From Christensenella sp. UBA6880 (GTDB lineage: Bacteria > Bacillota > Clostridia > Christensenellales > CAG-917): a stretch of 31,214 nt of DNA. The notes under the pieces were generated by a model. The model made no database searches. It worked only from the letters and a program-made list of their open reading frames with translations, and had not been told where the DNA came from. Both the position numbers and the translations under genes were made by a program. Shown in pieces: positions 24,371 through 31,091 of this stretch (positions are counted from its first letter, which is position 1; each line of letters starts with the position of its first letter). Location: assembly GCA_002449145.1 (NCBI GenBank), contig DKCG01000032.1:1-31214 (forward strand), written 5' to 3'.

Positions 24371-24546
24371 GCCGTTTTTAAGTCGAATCGACATAACGAT
24401 TGTGGTGTTTTCAAGTCAAATCCGGCATAACGGTTGCGGTGTTTTCAAGATAAATCGATATAACTTTTTTCGGCATTTTTCAAGTTAAATCTACATATCG
24501 TTTGCGGCACTTTCACGCTATAATTGCGGTGCTTTCGCTCTAAAAC
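24371..24546. repeat. Imperfect 34-bp tandem repeat downstream of queH
   Basis: Four units of 34 bp (24371-24404, 24405-24438, 24439-24472, 24473-24506), then a shortened unit (24507-24528) and a remnant (24529-24546). Shared core: GTGTTTTCAAGTCAAATC followed by a variable base or two, CATAACG and TTGCG. The units are contiguous, with no unique spacers. The array occupies the gap between the terminators and the 3' end of the leftward queH, so it would be part of the queH 3' untranslated region. Confidence 0.7.
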
Positions 24547-24554
24547 ACAAGCCG

Positions 24555-25163
24555 TCAATCGCTCAAAAGTTCGCTTACGCAACCGCAGTAAGTTTGGCGA
24601 TATATGCCCCATTCTTTGCAAAGTTGAATGGAACGAAGATAGCCGTCTCTCTTTTTGAAGTCGGACGAGAGATAATTCACGCCGAATTTTTTTGCGACGG
24701 CGTTGCCTATTTCGTTTATGAGCGGCGCGTTTTTGTGCGGACTCACCGTCAATGTCGTGGCAAAAAAGTCGAAGCATTCGACGTTTTCAAGCATATATTT
24801 TGCCGTGTTTTCAAGTCGCAGATTGAAACAAAGAGTGCATCTTGCGCCGCCTTCGGGGTCGGATTTATGCCCCTTGACGTAGGAAATATACTCTTGCTCG
24901 TCTTGACTGGGCACGACGAGTTTTACGCCGTCAAAATGCGAAACGACCTCTTTAAGTACGTTTTCACGCTTGATAAACTCGTCTTTAGGCAAAATGTTTG
25001 GATTGTAATAATAAACGGTTACGTCAAAATGCGGCGTGAGATATTCAAGCACGCTGCTTGCGCAAGGACCGCAACAGGCGTGCAAAAGCAAGCGAGGTTT
25101 TCTCGCCGTGTTTTTTGCAAGTTCGATTTCGTATTCTACTGTGCCGATAAGCGGTTTTTTCAT
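24555..25163 (-). CDS. queH: Epoxyqueuosine reductase QueH
   Basis: Encodes 202 residues of the QueH (formerly DUF208) family. It carries out the last step of queuosine formation, reducing epoxyqueuosine in tRNA, as a non-orthologous replacement of QueG. Cysteine motifs needed for metal/iron-sulfur binding are intact: HACCGPC (C30, C31, C34), RCTLC (C109, C112) and YCGC (C193, C195). Conserved YNPNI and FATTLTVSPHKN are present. The ATG at 25163 is 12 bases after a possible -10 (TATACT) or lies in a very short leader after TATGAT; no Shine-Dalgarno is seen, so initiation may be near-leaderless. It is transcribed divergently from the ABC-transporter operon. Confidence 0.93.
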   Translation of the reverse strand: MKKPLIGTVEYEIELAKNTARKPRLLLHACCGPCASSVLEYLTPHFDVTVYYYNPNILPKDEFIKRENVLKEVVSHFDGVKLVVPSQDEQEYISYVKGHKSDPEGGARCTLCFNLRLENTAKYMLENVECFDFFATTLTVSPHKNAPLINEIGNAVAKKFGVNYLSSDFKKRDGYLRSIQLCKEWGIYRQTYCGCVSELLSD

Positions 25164-25211
25164 AATTTCAGTATATCATATTTTAAGCGGTCGATGGCAA
25201 CTATTTTGTTA

Positions 25212-25240
25212 TTGTTTTATCAAATACGCTGTGTTATAAT
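25212..25240 (+). promoter_or_regulatory. Promoter of the ABC-transporter operon
   Basis: TTGTTT (25212-25217), 17-bp spacer, TATAAT (25235-25240). The leader of about 45 nt contains GC-rich GCGCGC segments before the GGGGG ribosome-binding site. Confidence 0.7.
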
Positions 25241-25292
25241 TCAAAGTGTATTTACGCGCGCACGCACATAGTAGGCGCGAAACGGGGGCTAT

Positions 25293-25991
25293 ATGGCAAA
25301 TTGCGTACTAAAAGCCGAAAACATCAAAAAAACGTTCGTTACGGGCGAGGTGAAAACCGAAGTTCTCAAAGGCGTTGACTTTTCGCTTGACGAGGGCGAG
25401 TTCGTCGCAATCGTGGGCGAATCGGGAAGCGGCAAATCCACGCTTCTTTATATCCTTGCGGGCATAGACAAGCCGAGCGAGGGCAGAGTGGAACTTTTGG
25501 GGCAAGACCTTTGCGCCGCACCCGACGAAGAAATCGCTCGTATGCGCAGACGCGATTTTTCGTTCGTGTATCAGTTCGACAATCTCGTGCCTAATCTGAC
25601 CGTTTACGAAAACGTGACCTTGCCGCTCGTTCTCGACAAGAAAAAGGAAAGCGAATACAAGGCGCACGTCGACGAAATTTTGACGTATCTCGGCGTTGAC
25701 AAGCGCAAAAACGCATATCCTCGTCAACTGTCGGGCGGCGAGCAACAGCGCGTTGCAATCGCAAGGGCTCTTGCGACGAATCCGAAAATCATTTTCCTTG
25801 ACGAACCCACGGGCAGTCTTGACAAAGAGCGCGGCCGTCAGGTTATGGAACTTTTGAAAGACATCAACAAAAATCGCGGCGTTGCGCTCGTTATGGTTAC
25901 GCACTCGCCGTCCCACGCCGAGTACGCTTCCAGAATTGTGAAGATGGAAGACGGATTGCTCGAACGGCGTCGCGGCGAAAGTAACAAATAG
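25293..25991 (+). CDS. ABC transporter ATP-binding protein, MacB/LolD-type
   Basis: Encodes 232 residues, one nucleotide-binding domain. Walker A GESGSGKST (42-50), Q-loop in FSFVYQFDNLVPNLTVYENV, signature LSGGEQQRVAIARALA (from 146), Walker B IIFLDEPTGSLD (catalytic E171), H-loop MVTHS. The LVPNLTVYENV segment and overall length are typical of ATPases that pair with FtsX/MacB-fold permeases and drive mechanical transmission or lipoprotein/peptide export instead of classic import. The permease gene follows after an unusual 218-bp gap containing a dispersed repeat. Confidence 0.95.
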   Translation: MANCVLKAENIKKTFVTGEVKTEVLKGVDFSLDEGEFVAIVGESGSGKSTLLYILAGIDKPSEGRVELLGQDLCAAPDEEIARMRRRDFSFVYQFDNLVPNLTVYENVTLPLVLDKKKESEYKAHVDEILTYLGVDKRKNAYPRQLSGGEQQRVAIARALATNPKIIFLDEPTGSLDKERGRQVMELLKDINKNRGVALVMVTHSPSHAEYASRIVKMEDGLLERRRGESNK

Positions 25992-26005
25992 AATTTATTG
26001 CCTAA

Positions 26006-26128
26006 CACCGCACTTGTCCTCGCAATCTCTAACCGCGCAGAGAATTTGCGCTATCGGTTCAAGCAGGGGTAAAACCACAAGCCGCAGTTTCGCCAAATTA
26101 TCTGCTTGGTAAAGCGTGCTACGCACGC
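26006..26128 (-). repeat. Dispersed ~120-bp non-coding element, copy B, inside the ABC operon
   Basis: Read on the minus strand this has the blocks of copy A in the same order: a hairpin (GCGTGC-GTA-GCACGC, 26114-26128), AAGCAGATAATTTGGCGAAA, GATAGCGCAAATTCTCTGCG, and CAAGTGCGGTG ending at 26006. The hairpin stem differs from that of copy A although its position and size agree. It lies between the ATPase and permease genes. Confidence 0.65.
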
Positions 26129-26146
26129 AAGCGGAAGAATCGGAAT

Positions 26147-26176
26147 TGCGTTGCAACGCAGTTTGTGCAAGCAAAC
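26147..26176. repeat. Short palindromes just before the permease gene
   Basis: TGCGTTGCAACGCA (26147-26160) is a perfect 14-bp palindrome, immediately followed by GTTTG-TGCAAG-CAAAC (26161-26176). They belong to the same class of small hairpins as the array at 11817-12025. Confidence 0.5.
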
Positions 26177-26209
26177 GATAAAAACCAAACAAAAATACAA
26201 CAACTTTCT

Positions 26210-28636
26210 ATGTTCAAACTCGCTCTTAAAAACATAACGTCGAAACCGTTGCGATTCGTCGCCACGACCTTAGCGGTCGCGGTGGTCGTCGCAATGATTT
26301 TTTGTATGTTGTCGTTTAAGGGTGCAGTGTACGATTATATCTACGCAACCGAAACCGCCTCGTCGGGCATAAGCGATATAACGATTTCCACCAACAGCAC
26401 GAGCGACAGAATTATGAAAGACGAGCCGCTTCAACGTATTGACGGCGTAGAGCAAATCGTGCCGTCGCTCAAACTGTACGCCATGTACGGCGACGAGTAC
26501 GTCGGCGTGCGCGGCTTCAAAAAAGGTCAACTCGAAGCGCTTGCGACAATCGAGGTTATCGAGGGCGACATATCCAAAATGCAAAGCGGCGTGAGAACGG
26601 ACGACATAATCGTTTCAAAAGACGCGGCAAAGCATTTCGGCTTTTCGGTGGGGGACAGAGTCGAGTTTACGCTCGGCACGAAAAGCGTTGTTTGCTATAT
26701 CGGCGCAATCGCAAAACAGAGCGGCTACTTCCTCGACGACGCGCCCTATCTTATGCTCGGACTCACCGAAAAATTCTCATCCTTAATATTATCGCCACCG
26801 AGTGAGAATTTGTGCAACGAGATTCACATCGTCTTGCAAGACAAATCGAAAGTCGAGCAAACGATAAAAGAAATATCGGCAATGCCGGAATACAAAGATA
26901 TGCTCGTCACGGCGTCGAAAGACGCGCAGTATATCGAGGAACAAACGCAGAGTCTCACCGCCCCCGTAGTGCTTGCGGGCGGCGCGGTTTTGTCACTCGG
27001 AATTGCGATAATCGTGCTGTTGTTCCTTATGAGCGAGGGCGAAAAGGTCAATCTTATATCCAAACTCAAAGTCGTTGGCGCAACCAAACGCCAGATAACC
27101 TCGCTGTTCCTTATCGAAAGCGCGTTGCAAGCGTGCATAGGCACGATTGTCGGCTCGCTTCTTGCGGTGGGCGTGTTTATCGGACTTTTGAAACTCACAC
27201 TTTCTTCAAGCGTAACTTTCGGCATATCGGTAGGCTATTTGTTTCTTGCCGGCGGCATAGGGCTCGTATGCTCGATTTTAAGTTCGCTCGCACCCATTTT
27301 GCGCTCGTTCAAGGGCAGTATAAGAGAAAACCAACTCGACGTAAGCAAGCCGTCGAAAGCGTCGATTGCGCTTTTGATAACGTTTGCTTTGCTCACGGTA
27401 GTGAGCGTAATCATAGAATTTTGCGTGCCGTCCGCAAGGGCGATAATGTCGGTTTTCGGCATAGCGTTCAGCGTTGCGACGCTTGCGCTCGCTTGCTCTA
27501 AAGCAATGAAAATAGGCGGTAAACTCGCCTCGAAATCGTCTTCGCCGAGCGTGCAGATAGGTGCGAAAAATATCGTGCGCGACAAGCGTTTCACTCGCTC
27601 GGTGACTATGCTCACGGTGGGTATGACGATTGCAATGATGCTCTTTATGTCCTACTCGCTCACTACGAATATCTTTACGTCCTACGTTGACGAGTTTTCG
27701 GATATGGTGTTCGTCACCAACATTCAAGCGGGCGTAGACGAGACGAAATTCGAGCAGACAGACGGCGTTAAACGCGCCACGAAAATGGTTTGGGGCAAGT
27801 CCGATTTGAAAGTGAACGGCAAAGACAAAACTATGAATATGCTCGGCTCGAAAGACGTTCTCGATATAGTCGACTTTGAGTATATAACGTCCGAATCGGT
27901 TGTTTACGAGCATATTTTGAGCGATAAACCGTACGTTTTCGTCGATTATGCGTTAAAAGAACTGTACGGCGTAAACGAGGGCGACACCCTCGAAATGACC
28001 GTCGAGGGCGTAACTAAAGAGGTTGTCGTGGGCGGCATACTCAAACACACGCTGTTCAGCGGCAACTACGTCGTCGTAAGTGCGGACGTCGTAAAAAATC
28101 TGTACGGAAAGCAAGTCGATACAGTGCTTGCAACCGTCGACGGCGATATGGACAAGACCGTCGGATTGCTTCGCGAAAAGTATGCCGGCAACAACTATTA
28201 CGTTATAAAAACCCTTGACGCGTTCAAGTGGGAAATGGAAAGTATGCAATCGGTGTTCGACCTCATCGGCACGCTTGCGGCGGTGGTCACGATATTCATA
28301 TTTGCCGTGACGGTCGCGTCGTCGCTCATAGGCAGAGCGACCACGCAGAAATCAAGAACCGCGCTGTTGAATGCGGGTATGTCGAAGAACGCTTTGCTCG
28401 GCGCGGAAATTTTTGAAAGCGCGTTCGTCGCGCTCGTGGCGTTCGTGCTGTCGTTTGCGTTCTCGGTGCTTATCACGTCTTGTCTCATTCACGCGTTGCG
28501 TTTGTTCGGACTGTACTTCGAGTTTATGTACGAAGCGTGGGTCGTGGCGACGGTCGGCGGAGCGATGAGCGTTGGCTATACGCTCATACCCCTTGCGCTT
28601 TGCTTCAAAAAAGGGTATAATATCAAAAAGGTATAA
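26210..28636 (+). CDS. ABC transporter permease, FtsX/MacB-fold, two FtsX modules
   Basis: Encodes 808 residues from ATG 26210. One membrane helix (about 16-36, FVATTLAVAVVVAMIFCMLSF) is followed by a large extracytoplasmic domain, an FtsX module of three helices (VVLAGGAVLSLGIAIIVLLFL; ALQACIGTIVGSLLAVGVFIGLL; GYLFLAGGIGLVCSILSSLAPIL), two to three central helices, a second outside domain (VNGKDKTMNMLGSKDVL..., EGDTLEMTVEGVTKEVVVGGILKH) and a final FtsX module of three helices. This duplicated layout is that of DUF214-type permeases. No Shine-Dalgarno is seen before the ATG; an in-frame GTG at 26165 lies in palindromic repeat sequence and would add 15 unfamily-like residues. It should partner the ATPase upstream; substrate unknown, perhaps the lipoprotein encoded next. 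Confidence 0.9.
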   Translation: MFKLALKNITSKPLRFVATTLAVAVVVAMIFCMLSFKGAVYDYIYATETASSGISDITISTNSTSDRIMKDEPLQRIDGVEQIVPSLKLYAMYGDEYVGVRGFKKGQLEALATIEVIEGDISKMQSGVRTDDIIVSKDAAKHFGFSVGDRVEFTLGTKSVVCYIGAIAKQSGYFLDDAPYLMLGLTEKFSSLILSPPSENLCNEIHIVLQDKSKVEQTIKEISAMPEYKDMLVTASKDAQYIEEQTQSLTAPVVLAGGAVLSLGIAIIVLLFLMSEGEKVNLISKLKVVGATKRQITSLFLIESALQACIGTIVGSLLAVGVFIGLLKLTLSSSVTFGISVGYLFLAGGIGLVCSILSSLAPILRSFKGSIRENQLDVSKPSKASIALLITFALLTVVSVIIEFCVPSARAIMSVFGIAFSVATLALACSKAMKIGGKLASKSSSPSVQIGAKNIVRDKRFTRSVTMLTVGMTIAMMLFMSYSLTTNIFTSYVDEFSDMVFVTNIQAGVDETKFEQTDGVKRATKMVWGKSDLKVNGKDKTMNMLGSKDVLDIVDFEYITSESVVYEHILSDKPYVFVDYALKELYGVNEGDTLEMTVEGVTKEVVVGGILKHTLFSGNYVVVSADVVKNLYGKQVDTVLATVDGDMDKTVGLLREKYAGNNYYVIKTLDAFKWEMESMQSVFDLIGTLAAVVTIFIFAVTVASSLIGRATTQKSRTALLNAGMSKNALLGAEIFESAFVALVAFVLSFAFSVLITSCLIHALRLFGLYFEFMYEAWVVATVGGAMSVGYTLIPLALCFKKGYNIKKV

Positions 28637-28638
28637 GT

Positions 28639-30432
28639 ATGAAAAAGTCGAAATCAATCCTTATTTTGTTGCTCGTCCTCGTGCTGATTCTCTGCGCGAG
28701 TTTGGTTGCGTGCAACAAAAAAGGACAAACCGACGCTCAAGAAGAGCGCGCGAGGCAAGTCGAAAGAGCCGAACAGACTTTTCTTGTCGGACTGAACTCT
28801 GAGTGGAACGCGAATCTGTCGGACGAGGACGTTGCAAAACTCGACACGGCAGGCGATTACGTCGTGACGAAGGGTTGGACGAGCCTCGTTTGCGAAGTGC
28901 TTAAAGATTCGAGTTTGCAGACGGCAAAAATTCAGACTTTCGCAGATACGCTCGAAAGCGAGGACGGCAAGAAACTACTCGAGGAATTTTCTCAAAACGC
29001 CGAACTTTTAGTGCCGCTTCTCAAACGAGTCGGACTTACGTCGGGCGACGTTTCATCGCTTGCGTACGACCTTGTGTCCAAACTCATTCAAAGCGGCAGT
29101 AAGACCGTATCTCAAATCGTCGACAGACTCGACGGCGTGAAAGACGTTATGATTCAAAACGGCGCAAGTGCGGCGGCGGTTCAAAACGTGTCCGAAAACA
29201 GAGTGGTGCTCAATCTCGCAAAGCAATCTCTCAACGCAACCGACGCGCAAAAGAGAGAAATGCAATCCGCTCTCGACAATGCCAAAAACGCTTTCGGCGA
29301 ACTTATCGCCTTTGCGTACGATACGTCCGTCAACACTTTGACCGACGAACTGTATTCAAAGATATTCGAAGAGGACGGCGCGCTGTCCAACGTGTCCGAA
29401 AGCGAGTTGTCAACGCTCGTCGGCGCGCTTTTGGGCAACGTTTCAAAACTCAAAAACGCACTTTCTCAAAGCGAGGTTGAAAAACTCAATGCCGCACTCA
29501 ATCTCTTTATCGAAAATTTCGACGACAAGAACATTTCCTCGCAAGTGTACGCGCAAATTATGATTTACGCAAAATATGCGTATATGGTTGTCGACGTCAT
29601 CCCGTCGCTGTGCGAAGTGGCGGAGGCAAGTCGCGAAGTCATATCGAGCAAAGCCTTCATCGAGGACTTCTTGTCTTGCGTTAAACTCGAAAACGACAAA
29701 ACCCTCGACGATTCGACAAAAACGTTCAACAAACTCGTTTTAGCGGCGAAAGTCATCGACGGCATAATGGCGGAAGGAAGATTCGACCAAAATAGTATAA
29801 ACGTGCTTATCGACAGAGTATGCGAGCAGGGCAAGGAAGGCTATCAAAAAGCCATGCCCGTCATTATACTCGACTTGCTTCTCAACGTTTCCGACCTCGT
29901 CAACGAGGAAGGCGACGAGAAGTATACTCCCGCCCATTCGGACGTTATCGACAACGATACGCTCGCACTTATGATTGTTTCGTTGATGTTCAGTTCCAAC
30001 GTCGAGAAAATGAAGCAAGCGTACTACGATTTCGAGATGAATCCGACCCAAGCGAATTTGCAAGCGTTGTGTGATAAAACGGTCGGTTGCAACATCGAGA
30101 GTATTCTCGACGAGAGTTGTCCATATGTAATAACATTCCCACTCGACGAAAGCAACATCCCGTATATCAAGCTATGGTATCAATGGCATATTAATAAAAT
30201 CGATGCCGTAAGCCAAAAGATTACGTCTTGCATCGATAGCGTAAAAGCGGATTTGAAGTTGTTTGTGTCCGACTTCTTTGCAGAAAATTCCGAAAGCAGA
30301 GAAGCGATGAAGCAAATCGCAAGTTGGCAAATCCAAAAGGAAAACATTGCAGAAGGCGTTATGGACGCCGAATATATGCCCGTGCTTTTGAAAAGCAGAA
30401 TACTCGGCGCGGCATTGCTGTTTGTTTTCTAA
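28639..30432 (+). CDS. Large alpha-helical lipoprotein of unknown function
   Basis: Encodes 597 residues. The N-terminus KKSKSILILLLVLVLILCASLVAC is a lipoprotein signal with LVAC lipobox (C25). The rest is predicted to be mostly helical, without membrane segments, and I recognise no family. It has six or more further cysteines, including a cluster LCDKTVGCN...DESCPY near residues 475-500. The start ATG is two bases after the permease stop with AAAGGT as ribosome-binding site, so it is the third gene of the ABC operon and probably an extracytoplasmic partner or cargo of that transporter. The codon texture changes a little around 30120-30200 (more AT-rich). It ends eight bases before the -35 box of the next promoter. 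Confidence 0.85.
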   Translation: MKKSKSILILLLVLVLILCASLVACNKKGQTDAQEERARQVERAEQTFLVGLNSEWNANLSDEDVAKLDTAGDYVVTKGWTSLVCEVLKDSSLQTAKIQTFADTLESEDGKKLLEEFSQNAELLVPLLKRVGLTSGDVSSLAYDLVSKLIQSGSKTVSQIVDRLDGVKDVMIQNGASAAAVQNVSENRVVLNLAKQSLNATDAQKREMQSALDNAKNAFGELIAFAYDTSVNTLTDELYSKIFEEDGALSNVSESELSTLVGALLGNVSKLKNALSQSEVEKLNAALNLFIENFDDKNISSQVYAQIMIYAKYAYMVVDVIPSLCEVAEASREVISSKAFIEDFLSCVKLENDKTLDDSTKTFNKLVLAAKVIDGIMAEGRFDQNSINVLIDRVCEQGKEGYQKAMPVIILDLLLNVSDLVNEEGDEKYTPAHSDVIDNDTLALMIVSLMFSSNVEKMKQAYYDFEMNPTQANLQALCDKTVGCNIESILDESCPYVITFPLDESNIPYIKLWYQWHINKIDAVSQKITSCIDSVKADLKLFVSDFFAENSESREAMKQIASWQIQKENIAEGVMDAEYMPVLLKSRILGAALLFVF

Positions 30433-30439
30433 AAAACGC

Positions 30440-30468
30440 TTGACATATATGAAAATATAGAATAATAT
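30440..30468 (+). promoter_or_regulatory. Strong promoter of a non-coding RNA
   Basis: TTGACA (30440-30445), 17-bp spacer, TAATAT (30463-30468). The predicted start is near 30475. No open reading frame with a ribosome-binding site begins before the terminator at 30601-30630. Confidence 0.85.
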
Positions 30469-30474
30469 CAAAAT

Positions 30475-30630
30475 AGATAAAAAAATATCGAATCAAAAAC
30501 GATGTGCGTCGAAGCCGACGGAGTGTAGGGTGCGCCCGAAACGATGGCAAGGCTTCCGGCGAAAGACGGAGTGCAAGACGGATTATTGATAGGTTTATTT
30601 AAGCCATCGTGTTTTGCACGATGGCTTTTT
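30475..30630 (+). ncRNA. Candidate structured non-coding RNA (~155 nt), possibly raiA-motif-like
   Basis: The segment is bounded by a consensus promoter and a perfect intrinsic terminator. Internal pairing is dense: CGTC-(GAAGCC)-GACG (30507-30520) is a hairpin whose six loop bases are exactly complementary to GGCTTC (30551-30556), a pseudoknot; GGG-TGCG-CCC (30528-30537); CTTCCG with CGGAG (30553-30571, one bulge; this shares bases with the pseudoknot so may be alternative); GGTTT with AAGCC (30592-30605). ACGATGGC (30541-30548) is complementary to GCCATCGT (30603-30610), the left arm of the terminator. GACGGAGTG occurs twice (30517-30525 and 30565-30573 region). The overall sequence reminds me of the raiA-motif RNA of Clostridia, but I cannot verify this; a riboswitch-like attenuator is the alternative. 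Confidence 0.65.
30601..30630 (+). terminator. Perfect terminator of the non-coding RNA
   Basis: AAGCCATCGTG (30601-30611), loop TTTTG, CACGATGGCTT (30617-30627), then TTT. The 11-bp stem is perfect. Its left arm can pair instead with the RNA's own ACGATGGC at 30541-30548. Confidence 0.85.
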
Positions 30631-30673
30631 GATTGCGCAAGCGAGCGAATAACTGCGTCAGATACGCCTTGTC

Positions 30674-30709
30674 TCGAAACCGTGTACGTCTATGTACACT
30701 GGGTTTCGA
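30674..30709 (+). promoter_or_regulatory. Strong stem-loop in the leader of the TM1266-like gene
   Basis: TCGAAACC then GTGTAC pair across a GTCTAT loop with GTACAC and, after a TG bulge, GGTTTCGA: 14 base pairs. No T-run follows. It lies in the 215-bp stretch between the RNA terminator and the next gene, which also holds a 12-bp direct repeat (CGATTCAAGCCG at 30707-30718 and 30762-30773) and two small hairpins near 30790-30835 (TTGTGC-TTT-GCACAA and a CGCGCC/GGCGC stem). No promoter is obvious there. Confidence 0.5.
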
Positions 30710-30845
30710 TTCAAGCCGCATCTTCCTTGTTCTTCATCTCGCTTGCACCATCAAAACCGTACGATTCAAGCCGTTCGCATAGGACGAAAATACAACTTGT
30801 GCTTTGCACAAATACAACCGCGCCCACGGCGCAAAAGAGGTAATT

Positions 30846-31091
30846 ATGAAAAGAATAGGCGTTGTCGGAATCGTGCTTAAAGGCGACAAGACGATTGCAG
30901 TAGAAATGCAGAAAGTTTTGAGCGATTTTGCAGATATTATAATCGGCAGAATGGGCGTACCCAGAGAGGAAGCAAACGCAATTGCGCTGATTGTGGAAGG
31001 CACTCAAGAGCGCATATCCGCGCTTACGGGCAAACTCGGTAGATTTGAAAGCCTGCATATTAAGTCTGCAATAACTTCGTTTGAAGTTTAA
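30846..31091 (+). CDS. TM1266-like iron-only hydrogenase system regulator
   Basis: Encodes 81 residues. KRIGVVGIVLKGDKTIAVEMQKVLSDFADIIIGRMGVP, then ALIVEGTQERISALTGKLGRFESLHIKSAI, follow the TM1266 family almost throughout: a small ACT-like fold annotated as putative regulator of the [FeFe]-hydrogenase system and usually encoded beside hydE/hydG/hydF. The start ATG 30846 has AGAGG ten bases upstream; in-frame extension to 30804 lacks support. The function in these organisms is inferred from genomic association, and ligand or DNA binding is unproven. Hydrogenase maturation genes would be expected beyond the window edge. Confidence 0.88.
   Translation: MKRIGVVGIVLKGDKTIAVEMQKVLSDFADIIIGRMGVPREEANAIALIVEGTQERISALTGKLGRFESLHIKSAITSFEV

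Noticed and set aside
24371..24546. Possible CRISPR array
   Set aside because: The 34-bp units are contiguous and imperfect with no unique spacers, and no cas gene is present.
30475..30630. SRP RNA, tmRNA, RNase P RNA or 6S RNA
   Set aside because: None of their diagnostic sequences (for example the SRP GGAAGGAAGCAG-type loop or RNase P GAGGAAAGTCC) is present.
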